Source: Streptomyces sp. NRRL WC-3549 | GTDB lineage: Bacteria > Actinomycetota > Actinomycetes > Streptomycetales > Streptomycetaceae | Direction of reading: 5' to 3' | NCBI RefSeq assembly: GCF_000721935.1 | Contig: NZ_JOCS01001733.1 | Coordinates: 1 to 5,614 of the forward strand | Length of the DNA stretch: 5,614 nt | In this document: positions 1-5,529 of the stretch, piece by piece | Numbering within the stretch: position 1 is the first letter of the stretch | Layout of the letters: the number at the start of each line of letters is the position of its first letter | Notes under the pieces: model-generated | Seen by the model: only the letters and a program-made list of their open reading frames with translations | What the model was told of the DNA's origin: nothing | The model's database searches: none | Program-made: the position numbers and the translations under genes

Positions 1-11
1 GGGCGGTACCC

Positions 12-37
12 GCGGGTCAGGTCCGGACAGGACCCGC
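12..37 (-). terminator. Candidate hairpin terminator after the FabI gene
   Basis: A 7-bp perfect inverted repeat, GCGGGTC / GACCCGC, flanks a 12-base centre that itself contains the palindrome GTCCGGAC. It starts about 20 bases after the enoyl-ACP reductase stop. There is no U-rich tail, but actinomycete terminators often lack one. It would end the MFS-ferredoxin-FabI transcript. Only 11 bases lie beyond it in the window, so whether the operon continues cannot be judged. Confidence 0.4.
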
Positions 38-57
38 CGGGCACCCCGCGGCGCGCG

Positions 58-822
58 TCACGCCCCCGTCATGTGCACCCCGCCGTCCACGTGGACGATC
101 TCGCCGGTGGTGCGCGGGAAGAAGTCCGACAGCAGGGCGACCACTCCACGCGCCGCGGGGTCCGGGTCGACGAGGTCCCAGCCGATCGGAGCCCGGTGCC
201 GCCAGACCTCCGCGAGCTCCTGGAAGCCGGGGATGGACTTGGCGGCCATGGACCGCAGCGGGCCGGCCGCCACCAGGTTGCAGCGGATGCCTCGGTCACC
301 CAGGTCTCGGGCCAGATAGCGGCTGGTCGATTCGAGGGCGGCCTTGGCGACGCCCATCCAGTCGTAGTGCGGCCAGGCGACCGTGGCGTCGAAGGTGAGC
401 CCGACCACCGAGCCGCCACGCCCCTCCATCAGGGGCAGGCACGCGGTGGTCAGGGACTTCAGGGAGTACGCCGACACCTGGACGGCCGTCGAGACGTCCG
501 CCCAGTCCCCGTCGAGGAAGGAGAAGGCGCCCTGGGGGCCGTACGCGACGGAGTGCACGACCCCGTCGAGGCCGTCGACGTGCTCGCGCACCCGCTCGGC
601 GAGCGTGTCCAGGTGCGCCTGGTCGGTGACGTCCAGCTCGATCACCGGGGCCGGTTTCGGCAGCCGGGCGGCGATCCGCTCGATCAGGGAGAGCCGGCCG
701 AAGCCGGTCAGGACGACCTCGGCCCCCTCCTCCTGGGCGATCCGGGCGACGTGGAAGGCGATGGACGCGTCCGTGACGACGCCCGTCACCAGGATCCGCT
801 TGCCGGCCAGCACCCCGCTCAT
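58..822 (-). CDS. fabI: Enoyl-[acyl-carrier-protein] reductase (NADH), FabI/InhA type
   Basis: This 254-residue protein reduces trans-2-enoyl-ACP to acyl-ACP in type II fatty acid synthesis. It is an SDR-fold protein: the FabI-type cofactor stretch [18 protein letters not shown] is at residues 7-24, the acidic ELDV segment is near 62-65, and the active site is F144, Y153 and K160 (Y-x6-K), matching InhA F149/Y158/K165. The substrate-loop stretch [10 protein letters not shown] is at 191-200 and the C-terminal [11 protein letters not shown] at 238-248. Length is normal for the family. The ATG overlaps the ferredoxin stop by 4 bases (ATGA), so the two are probably translationally coupled; the upstream in-frame extension runs through the ferredoxin gene and is not real. 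Unusual: the usual SIGF motif is SVAY (91-94), so the residue equivalent to E. coli FabI Gly93 is Ala, and the following loop appears about two residues shorter than the Streptomyces housekeeping FabI I recall. It is probably a pathway paralogue rather than the housekeeping copy. Confidence 0.93.
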   Translation of the reverse strand: MSGVLAGKRILVTGVVTDASIAFHVARIAQEEGAEVVLTGFGRLSLIERIAARLPKPAPVIELDVTDQAHLDTLAERVREHVDGLDGVVHSVAYGPQGAFSFLDGDWADVSTAVQVSAYSLKSLTTACLPLMEGRGGSVVGLTFDATVAWPHYDWMGVAKAALESTSRYLARDLGDRGIRCNLVAAGPLRSMAAKSIPGFQELAEVWRHRAPIGWDLVDPDPAARGVVALLSDFFPRTTGEIVHVDGGVHMTGA

Positions 823-1145
823 GACCGCACCGCCTTCCGCGGCAGGGACCCGACCAGCGGGGAGTCGTGGTCGAGGACACCGAGGGCGCCTCCGCCGCCG
901 GGCGAGCCGAGGGCCTCGAAGAAGTCGGCGTTGGACCCGCGGTGGTCGCCCCACTCGGCGGGGACGTCGTCCTGGAAGTAGATGGCCTCCACCGGGCACA
1001 CCGGTTCGCAGGCCCCGCAGTCGACGCATTCGTCGGGCTGGATGTACAGGGCGCGCCGGCCCTCGTAGATGCAGTCCACCGGACATTCATCGACGCAGGA
1101 ACGATCCTTCACGTCGACGCAGGGCAGAGCGATGACGTAGGTCAT
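819..1145 (-). CDS. fdxA: 7Fe ferredoxin, FdxA type ([3Fe-4S][4Fe-4S])
   Basis: This 108-residue cytosolic electron carrier has the classic FdxA start MTYVIA and all cluster ligands. C9, C17 and C50 fit the [3Fe-4S] cluster, and C21, C40, C43 and C46 fit the [4Fe-4S] cluster, with the extra C25, all matching the Azotobacter FdI pattern. The C-terminal half has the usual acidic segment and the SPGG motif found in actinomycete FdxA. The ATG at 1145 is chosen because a GAGGAGGAG ribosome site lies 6 bases upstream; the in-frame TTG at 1151 abuts that site and is too close. The gene follows the MFS stop by 26 bases and overlaps the FabI start by 4, so it sits inside an operon. Its partner is not proven. 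The desaturase upstream needs electrons, and no ferredoxin reductase is encoded here, so a genomic reductase would have to supply it. FabI itself uses NAD(P)H. Confidence 0.95.
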   Translation of the reverse strand: MTYVIALPCVDVKDRSCVDECPVDCIYEGRRALYIQPDECVDCGACEPVCPVEAIYFQDDVPAEWGDHRGSNADFFEALGSPGGGGALGVLDHDSPLVGSLPRKAVRS

Positions 1146-1151
1146 CGTCAA

Positions 1152-1160
1152 CTCCTCCTC
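1152..1160 (-). promoter_or_regulatory. Ribosome binding site of the ferredoxin gene
   Basis: The minus strand reads GAGGAGGAG, ending 6 bases before the ATG at 1145. This decides the start: the TTG at 1151 follows with no spacer and cannot be served by this site. The strong match fits a highly expressed small electron carrier. Confidence 0.8.
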
Positions 1161-1171
1161 AGGGTTGGCGT

Positions 1172-2599
1172 TCAGCGGGTCGGAATCCGGTCCACGGACA
1201 CTCCGGTGGTGCGTTCACCCAGCGTGAGCACGGTGACGGCCAAGGCGGCCATGGCGGCGGCGATGACCGCGAACAGTGCGCCGGGCCCGTAGGAGTCGAG
1301 GACGGGCAGCAGGACGAACGGCAGTGCGGCGGCGCTGAGTTTGGACAGCGAGTAGGCCATGCCGGACGCGGTGGCACGGATCGCCGTCGGGTACTGCTCG
1401 GAGAGGTACACGTGCGACACGCTGGAGAAGACGTTGCTGCACAGGGTGTAGCCGAAGCCGAACGCCACGATGAGGGCGGGCGAGTCGGTGAAGGCGAAGC
1501 CCATTCCGGCGGCGACCATGGCGGCCGCGGACAGCGCGACCAGCGTCTTGCGTTCGACGCGGTCGATGACGGGCAGCGACAGCGCCGAGCCGACGGGGTA
1601 GCCGAGGAAGGACAGGGCCGTGAAGCCCAGGCCGGCCACGATGTCGTACCCCTTGGCGGCGAGGATCTGCGGGGCCAGGGTGCCGAAGCCGTAGTAGCCC
1701 ACCGTGGAGAGCGCGCAGAAGATCCACAGCATCACGGTGCGGCGCCGCAGCGCGGGCGCGAAGACGTCCCGCAGGCTGGACCGCCGGGCGCCGGGCTTCT
1801 CGTACGCGACCGGAAGGTCCTCGGCCGGAAGGTCCTCGGCCGGAAGGTCCTCGGCCCGGAGCTCCTGGGCGGCCCGGCCGGCCGGGACCTCTGCCTCCAT
1901 CCGGGACACCAGCCGGTCCGCCTCCTCGGTCCGGCCGGTCGCCGCCAGCCAGCGCGGGGACTCGATCAGTTGCCTGCGCAGCACCCACACCACGGCCGAG
2001 CCGAGCGCGCCGATCACGAACAGCCAGCGCCAGCCGTCCACGCCCAGCGGGGTCAGCGGGACCAGCCACAAGGCCGCGAAGCCGACCGCGGGCACCCCGC
2101 AGAAGGCCAGTGTGTAGGCCCAGGCGATGAACCGGCCGCGCTTGGCGGCGGGCAGGACGTCGGCCATGTAGCAGTCGGACAGGGACTGTTCGGCGCCGAT
2201 ACCGACACCGGCCAGGAAACGCGTCACGATCAGCCAGCCCGCGTTGGGCGAGAAGGCCCCGAGCAGGGAGAAGCCCGAGTAGATCGCGAGGTTGATCAGG
2301 AAGGCCCGGCGCCGGCCGAACCGGTCCGCGATCCGGCCGAGCACCAGCGAGCCGACGAACTGGCCGACGAACACGGAGGCCAGGACCAGTTTCAGCGACG
2401 TCGCACCGAAGGCGAAGTCGTTCTGGAGCACCTTGGCGATGGTGCCCGACAGGCTGTTCTCGAAGGTGTCGAAGAGCAGGCCGATACCGATGACCGCGGT
2501 CAGTCTGCGGTGCATGGGCGTGATCGGCATCCGGTCCAGCCGGACCCCGATCGAGGCGGGAGCGGCGGCTTCGCTCACCGCCGTGGTGGTCTGGGACAT
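1172..2599 (-). CDS. Major facilitator superfamily transporter (sugar-porter / NiaP-like)
   Basis: This 475-residue integral membrane protein has about 12 hydrophobic helices in two halves. Signature motifs are [10 protein letters not shown] at 88-97 (MFS motif A, loop 2-3), [11 protein letters not shown] at 127-137, [11 protein letters not shown] at 213-223 after helix 6, and [13 protein letters not shown] at 401-413, the pattern of sugar porters and NiaP-like organic-acid carriers. The ATG at 2599 has AAGGAG 7 bases upstream, and a polar tail of about 30 residues precedes helix 1; in-frame sequence further upstream is Pro/Ala-rich read-through of the spacer. The central cytoplasmic loop carries three exact AEDLP units at 249-263, preceded by a degenerate AQELR. 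The ferredoxin starts 26 bases downstream, so the genes are cotranscribed. Substrate cannot be read from sequence. In this setting, export of the product or uptake of a precursor is plausible. Confidence 0.9.
   Translation of the reverse strand: MSQTTTAVSEAAAPASIGVRLDRMPITPMHRRLTAVIGIGLLFDTFENSLSGTIAKVLQNDFAFGATSLKLVLASVFVGQFVGSLVLGRIADRFGRRRAFLINLAIYSGFSLLGAFSPNAGWLIVTRFLAGVGIGAEQSLSDCYMADVLPAAKRGRFIAWAYTLAFCGVPAVGFAALWLVPLTPLGVDGWRWLFVIGALGSAVVWVLRRQLIESPRWLAATGRTEEADRLVSRMEAEVPAGRAAQELRAEDLPAEDLPAEDLPVAYEKPGARRSSLRDVFAPALRRRTVMLWIFCALSTVGYYGFGTLAPQILAAKGYDIVAGLGFTALSFLGYPVGSALSLPVIDRVERKTLVALSAAAMVAAGMGFAFTDSPALIVAFGFGYTLCSNVFSSVSHVYLSEQYPTAIRATASGMAYSLSKLSAAALPFVLLPVLDSYGPGALFAVIAAAMAALAVTVLTLGERTTGVSVDRIPTR
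1811..1870 (-). repeat. Three perfect 15-bp tandem repeats plus a degenerate fourth, inside the MFS gene
   Basis: The unit cggaaggtcctcggc (plus strand) occurs at 1811-1825, 1826-1840 and 1841-1855 without a mismatch. A diverged copy, ccggagctcctgggc, follows at 1856-1870. The 15-bp period keeps the frame and encodes AEDLP three times after AQELR, in the cytoplasmic loop between helices 6 and 7. Exact identity points to recent slippage expansion. Confidence 0.95.
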
Positions 2600-2801
2600 G
2601 CGCGTGCTCCTTGGGGAAGGGACCGCCTGAAAGGCTCCGGCGGCCCCTGACCCGGAGGTACGGCCGGGTGGCCCGGGGACGGAGCTGTGGTGACGGTGGT
2701 GTGGTGCCGGTGGTGCGGTGGCCGGTGGTGCGGTGGCCGGGACGGCGGAGGGGTCGGGGAGAGCGGACGCAGCGGGGCGGGCGACAGGCGGACCGCGCGG
2801 G
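2600..2801. other. 202-bp spacer between desaturase and MFS genes
   Basis: There is no convincing gene here. The MFS ribosome site AAGGAG is at 2607-2612. A 6-bp inverted repeat, CTCCGG (2635-2640) / CCGGAG (2652-2657), and a CCGGG-TGG-CCCGG hairpin (2664-2676) could form weak structures. The rest is GTGG-rich tandem sequence. I find no TAnnnT -10 box with a partner -35 reading into the MFS gene, so read-through from the desaturase promoter is possible but unproven. Confidence 0.5.
2707..2736. repeat. Two perfect 15-bp tandem repeats in the spacer
   Basis: The unit ccggtggtgcggtgg occurs at 2707-2721 and 2722-2736, followed by a partial ccgg. Degenerate GGTGGTG sequence precedes it from about 2690. 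It is non-coding as far as I can tell and resembles slippage-generated low-complexity sequence. Confidence 0.9.
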
Positions 2802-3899
2802 TCACGCGGCCTGGCTCGCCTCCCGCCGGATCTGCTCGTCGACGTCGCCGCGCCGCACCGGTGCGCTGACCTCGTGCAGGAACGAGGCGACCTCGCGGTA
2901 CGAGGCCCAGAACCCGACCTCGTGGTACGGCACCCCGCGCTCGGCGCAGTAGGCACGGGTGAGTTCGCGGGCCCGGGCCAGGTTCTTCTGCGGCATGGCC
3001 GGGAACAGGTGGTGCTCGACCTGGTAGTTGAGCCCGCCGTAGAGGAAGTCGATCAGCAGGGACGGGCGGATGTTGCGGGAGGGGAGGACCTGGCGCTCCA
3101 GCCAGTCCAGCGTCTCCTCGTCACCGTCGCGGACCTCCATGCCCTTGTGGTTCGGCGCGAAGATCATCCCGAAATAGACACCCAGTGCCGCCTGCTGGAC
3201 CAGGACGAAGGCGACCGCCAGGACGGGCGAGAGGACGGTGAACACCAGCGCCAGATAGACGGCCGCCCGCGCGACGAGCAGGAACGACTCCAGCACGGGA
3301 CGCTTGGTCTTGCCCTGGGCGATGGACAGGACGGCGGTCTTCAGCATCTTGAAGGACTCCAGGACCAGCAGCACGAAGAACAGCACGCTCTGGTAGCGCA
3401 CGATGAACTTCTGCACGCCGCGCCGGGTCGGGTACTGGCTGATGGCGAAGATGGCGGTGCGCCGGCCGATGTCCGGATCCATGTCGAGGTGGTTGGGGTT
3501 GCTGTGGTGGCGGTTGTGGTGGTTCACCCACCAGCCGAAGCTGACCCCGTTGACGAGGTTGGCGTGGAAGTATCCGACGGCGGAGGCGGCCTTCTTGCTG
3601 CGGAACATGGCCTTGTGGCCCGCGTCGTGCCACATGAAGGCGGACTGCCCGCCGCACAGCCCCATCCAGAGGGCCACCGCGAGCTGCCACCACGAGTCGC
3701 CGAGGGCGAAGAACGCGGCGAACCCGAGCAGCAGCAGCGTGGTGTTCAGCACCAGCCGGCCTATGTAGTACCGGGGATCGAGATCGAGAAGGCCTTCCGC
3801 CTTGACGCGCTTGAGGAGCTCGGCGAACGTGGCCGACGCGCCACCACGCTGCGGGGGAACGGCGGTGGCCTCGGCTTCTTGGACGTGCGGACGCTGCAT
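2802..3899 (-). CDS. Membrane fatty acid desaturase (acyl-lipid / acyl-CoA type)
   Basis: This 365-residue, non-heme di-iron integral membrane enzyme inserts a double bond in a fatty acyl chain using O2 and two electrons. The three histidine boxes are intact: HDAGH at 91-95, HHNRHH at 127-132 and QVEHH at 293-297; H251 (in PNHKG) lies where a further ligand often sits. Hydrophobic segments occur near 47-66, 72-90, 170-181 and 203-247, fitting the usual four-helix plan. QVEHH in the third box is typical of the front-end/linoleoyl-type branch (DesA3-like). There is no fused cytochrome b5 domain, so electrons must come from a separate protein; the ferredoxin downstream is a candidate. The ATG at 3899 has AAGGAG 8 bases upstream. 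The gene sits below a 272-bp regulatory gap, suggesting its own promoter. Regioselectivity and whether the substrate is CoA-, ACP- or lipid-bound cannot be read from the sequence. Confidence 0.93.
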   Translation of the reverse strand: MQRPHVQEAEATAVPPQRGGASATFAELLKRVKAEGLLDLDPRYYIGRLVLNTTLLLLGFAAFFALGDSWWQLAVALWMGLCGGQSAFMWHDAGHKAMFRSKKAASAVGYFHANLVNGVSFGWWVNHHNRHHSNPNHLDMDPDIGRRTAIFAISQYPTRRGVQKFIVRYQSVLFFVLLVLESFKMLKTAVLSIAQGKTKRPVLESFLLVARAAVYLALVFTVLSPVLAVAFVLVQQAALGVYFGMIFAPNHKGMEVRDGDEETLDWLERQVLPSRNIRPSLLIDFLYGGLNYQVEHHLFPAMPQKNLARARELTRAYCAERGVPYHEVGFWASYREVASFLHEVSAPVRRGDVDEQIRREASQAA

Positions 3900-4001
3900 G
3901 CGTTGCTCTCCTTGGGAGAAGTACCCGAAGCGGGCGGCGGCGCCGCTGCCCTGCGGGCGCCGGGTATCGACAGTGCTTCCGCGGACCGTGACGGAAAGCG
4001 G

Positions 4002-4019
4002 GCGCCGGGCGCCCGGCGC
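4002..4019. terminator. 18-bp perfect GC palindrome; candidate terminator or leader hairpin
   Basis: GCGCCGGGC is followed directly by its exact complement GCCCGGCGC. As RNA it folds to a 7-bp stem with a GCGC loop. On the minus strand it is followed by CCGCTTTCC, a short T run, so it could end the transcript of the DUF2156/small-protein unit. If a promoter lies near 4084, it would instead be in the desaturase 5' leader and could attenuate it. It could also be a protein-binding palindrome. Confidence 0.4.
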
Positions 4020-4027
4020 GCCCGGCC

Positions 4028-4055
4028 CGCTGGAGCACGGTGCGGTACTCCAGCG
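4028..4055. promoter_or_regulatory. Inverted repeat, 8-bp arms; candidate operator or leader hairpin
   Basis: Arms CGCTGGAG (4028-4035) and CTCCAGCG (4048-4055) are perfect complements around a 12-base centre, and two more pairs form inside after one mismatch. The 28-bp size with a dyad axis is typical of TetR- or GntR-like dimer operators. As RNA it would form a hairpin in the presumed desaturase leader. CGCTGGA recurs on the minus strand at 4087-4081. No regulator gene is in the window to pair it with. Confidence 0.4.
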
Positions 4056-4083
4056 AACCGGGTCGCCGGGCGAACGTGTGTCC

Positions 4084-4126
4084 AGCGTTCCGTGCCGCGC
4101 TGATGTGACGCTGATACTGAGCTGAT
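4084..4126 (-). promoter_or_regulatory. Triple 11-bp-period direct repeat, SARP-like site upstream of the desaturase
   Basis: On the minus strand ATCAGC occurs three times at an exact 11-bp period (plus-strand GCTGAT at 4121-4126, 4110-4115 and 4099-4104). SARP activators bind heptamer direct repeats at 11-bp period, with the last repeat about 8 bases before the -10. Here, 8 bases after the last heptamer lies AACGCT (plus 4084-4089), a poor but correctly placed -10. The orientation is towards the desaturase. A start near 4077 would give a leader of roughly 180 bases. The same repeat type recurs at 5525-5551. Confidence 0.5.
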
Positions 4127-4171
4127 CGGCCCCGGGGGCGTGGGAGCCCTGCGTACCGGGCCCTCCTCCAC

Positions 4172-4369
4172 TCAGGCGGCAGCGGTCTGGGCCTCGCGCA
4201 GCCTGGCGTCGAGCGCCTGGACGATGCCGTCCGCGGCGCGGGCCACGTCCTCGTCGTCGGGGGCACCGATGATGGCCATGAGCTGCCCGACCATGGCGTG
4301 CTGGAGGTCCTCGGTGGTGTTCGTCCCGGTGGTCGTGGTCTCGTCGCTGTCACTCACTGTGTCACTCAC
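4172..4369 (-). CDS. Small acidic protein of unknown function
   Basis: This is a 65-residue protein I do not recognise. Residues 1-21 are acidic and rich in Ser/Thr (TTTTGTNTT at 11-19) and probably disordered. Residues 21-63 look like two amphipathic helices split by GAPDDED at 35-41, ending in QTAAA. It has no Cys, Lys, signal peptide, membrane segment or phosphopantetheine DSL motif, so an acyl carrier protein is unlikely. It begins at GTG 4369 with GAGGAG 8 bases upstream; a second in-frame GTG (codon 5) comes from a 12-bp duplication but is 20 bases from that site. It lies 67 bases after the DUF2156 stop, so the two are probably cotranscribed. It might be a partner or regulatory subunit, or a peptide substrate of the transferase; the absence of Lys and Cys argues against most lipidated or lanthipeptide precursors. 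That it is coding rests on the ribosome site and the composition of the product. Confidence 0.65.
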   Translation of the reverse strand: MSDTVSDSDETTTTGTNTTEDLQHAMVGQLMAIIGAPDDEDVARAADGIVQALDARLREAQTAAA

Positions 4370-4374
4370 TGTGT
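4351..4374 (-). repeat. 12-bp tandem duplication across the start of the small protein gene
   Basis: The plus strand reads cactcactgtgt twice in a row (4351-4362 and 4363-4374). On the minus strand this gives two GTGAGTGAC blocks, so the protein begins MSDT-VSDS with two in-frame GTG codons 12 bases apart. The ribosome site fits only the first. Confidence 0.9.
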
Positions 4375-4377
4375 CGG

Positions 4378-4383
4378 CTCCTC
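4378..4383 (-). promoter_or_regulatory. Ribosome binding site of the small protein gene
   Basis: The minus strand reads GAGGAG with an 8-base spacer to GTG 4369. It is the main reason for calling this short open frame a gene and for choosing the first of the two duplicated GTG codons. Confidence 0.65.
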
Positions 4384-4393
4384 GTCGTGATGG

Positions 4394-4420
4394 CCGTCGT
4401 GATCGTGGTGATCACGGCGG
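4394..4420. promoter_or_regulatory. Intercistronic hairpin between DUF2156 and small protein genes
   Basis: CGTGATC (4398-4404) and GATCACG (4410-4416) are perfect complements around GTGGT, and outer CCG/CGG pairs extend the stem after one mismatch. It lies between the DUF2156 stop and the next ribosome site. It may be a processing, stabilising or partial terminator structure that sets the ratio of the two products, or a short operator. Confidence 0.4.
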
Positions 4421-4436
4421 TGCCCTGCCGGTGGGG

Positions 4437-5432
4437 TCAGAACGCCTTGCAGGCGCGGAAGACGTGCGCGAAACCGGCCAGCGAGGCGACCGGTCCGTCG
4501 AAGGCGACGTATTCCGGGATGAGCGCGTCGGGGGCCCACTTCTGCTTGTACGAAAGCTGGGTCTGCGCCGGGTAGAGCGCGGCTCCCTCGGCCCACAAGG
4601 CGTGCATCAGCCACTGGAACGCCGGGCTGTGGCCTTCGAGTTCGTGGCTCGCGTCGAGGCCGGTGAAGGGCGTGAAGCCGAAGTGCAGCCACTCGACGCC
4701 CTCGGCGCGGAACACCTCGATGGCGTGCGCGTTGATGGCCTCCATCAGCCCCGGAGAGCCCTCGGGGATGCGCCGGCTCAGGTCGTGCATCCAGCCGGCC
4801 CGCTCGCCGTAGACGGGCGAGTACGAGATGTAGGCGACGGGGGCGCCCTCGATGGTCCCGGCGAACAGCCGGCGCTCGGCCTGCGGTTCACCGCCGATCT
4901 CGCCCACCAGGAACTCCAGCTGCTGCGCGCCCCCCTTGGAGCCGAGCCAGGCCTCGTCGATCGCCGCTATCGCGCCCTGCCATTCGTCGGCCGTGACCTC
5001 CTTGATCTGGAGGCCGTTGCGGTGGGCGCGGGAGATCTTGTTGCGCAGTTGCATGAAGCGGGTGCCGCGCAGCGAGAACTCCGGCAGTCGCACGGCCCAG
5101 GAGGCGCCGACCTGGTTGACGGTGAAACCTCGCCGGGCGTAGCGCTCGGCGTCGGAACGCTGGAGCTGGATGCCGACGAGGTGCAGCCCCTCGTCCTTCA
5201 CATGCCCGCGGAAGGCGTCGAGGAGGGTGTCGTAGGCGTCGGGGGCCGCGAACGGGCCACCGAACTGGACCGCGTAGCGGCCGGTCCGGCGGTAGACGAC
5301 GACGCCGTCCGTGCCCGGGAGGGTGAAGGCGCTGTTACCGCTGTTGAGCGCCAGGAACGCACTGGCGTTCTCGCTCCGGGTGTGTGTCCGGATCGCCCCG
5401 AGAATCGGAGTTTCCGTGGTGGTTTCAGGCAT
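4437..5432 (-). CDS. DUF2156 / LPG-synthase C-terminal-like aminoacyl transferase, soluble
   Basis: This 331-residue protein resembles the catalytic C-terminal part of MprF lysylphosphatidylglycerol synthases (DUF2156, tandem GNAT fold), which moves an amino acid from aminoacyl-tRNA to an acceptor. Family landmarks are LRNKISRAHRNG at 129-140, the HDLSRRIPEGSPGLMEA stretch at 216-232, WLHFGFTPFTGLD at 248-260, and LSYKQKWAPDALIPEYVAF at 293-311, which matches the R/K-rich FKxKFxPxWxPRYL end of MprF. There is no membrane flippase domain and no signal peptide, so it is soluble. VlmA, the seryl-tRNA-dependent transferase of valanimycin biosynthesis, is a known relative of this family, so a similar transfer to an amine or hydroxyl of a lipid-like intermediate is my inference. 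The ATG at 5432 has AAAGGG 8-13 bases upstream (5441-5446). It is the first gene on the minus strand here, behind a clear promoter-like region. A different acyl donor, as in other GNAT-fold enzymes, cannot be excluded. Confidence 0.8.
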   Translation of the reverse strand: MPETTTETPILGAIRTHTRSENASAFLALNSGNSAFTLPGTDGVVVYRRTGRYAVQFGGPFAAPDAYDTLLDAFRGHVKDEGLHLVGIQLQRSDAERYARRGFTVNQVGASWAVRLPEFSLRGTRFMQLRNKISRAHRNGLQIKEVTADEWQGAIAAIDEAWLGSKGGAQQLEFLVGEIGGEPQAERRLFAGTIEGAPVAYISYSPVYGERAGWMHDLSRRIPEGSPGLMEAINAHAIEVFRAEGVEWLHFGFTPFTGLDASHELEGHSPAFQWLMHALWAEGAALYPAQTQLSYKQKWAPDALIPEYVAFDGPVASLAGFAHVFRACKAF

Positions 5433-5500
5433 ACTCGTATCCCTTTCGAAAGGCGTTTCCTTTGATGCGAGTACAGCACCGACGCCGCGCCGAGGGGAAG

Positions 5501-5529
5501 ACCGTAAAGGAATTCAACTACCGCGTCAG
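5501..5529 (-). promoter_or_regulatory. Candidate promoter of the DUF2156 gene
   Basis: On the minus strand CTGACG (5529-5524) and TACGGT (5506-5501) are separated by exactly 17 bases. TACGGT fits the TAnnnT -10 pattern, and CTGACG keeps the TGAC core of a -35. A start near 5494 gives a leader of about 60 bases. The -35 is one of the three 11-bp-period repeats, so a factor bound there would touch RNA polymerase. Confidence 0.45.

Noticed and set aside
8..17. ACCCGCGGGT palindrome at the left edge
   Set aside because: It is a 10-bp GC palindrome of a kind expected by chance at this composition, and lies at the edge without context.
73..981. Long plus-strand open frame opposite ferredoxin/FabI
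   Set aside because: It is antisense to two well-recognised genes, has no family resemblance, and its length follows from high GC.
823..1086. N-terminal extension of the FabI frame through the ferredoxin gene
   Set aside because: The extension is Arg/Pro-rich shadow sequence, and the FabI family start MSGxLxGKR is at 822.
2600..2956. N-terminal extension of the MFS frame upstream of 2599
   Set aside because: It has no homology-like features, runs into the desaturase gene, and the ATG at 2599 has a good ribosome site.
2802..3899. Polyyne or terminal-alkyne cluster
   Set aside because: Such clusters usually carry several desaturase/acetylenase genes with an acyl-AMP ligase and carrier protein; only one desaturase is present here.
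2718..4103. 461-codon plus-strand open frame
   Set aside because: It is antisense to the desaturase with its conserved histidine boxes, and its product is a low-complexity mix typical of a shadow frame.
4172..4369. Acyl carrier protein or lanthipeptide precursor
   Set aside because: There is no DSL-type Ser attachment motif and no Cys, and the Ser/Thr-rich part is at the N-terminus rather than in a C-terminal core.
4140..5465. 441-codon plus-strand open frame
   Set aside because: It covers the antisense of both the small protein and the DUF2156 gene, whose product has clear family motifs; the plus product has none.
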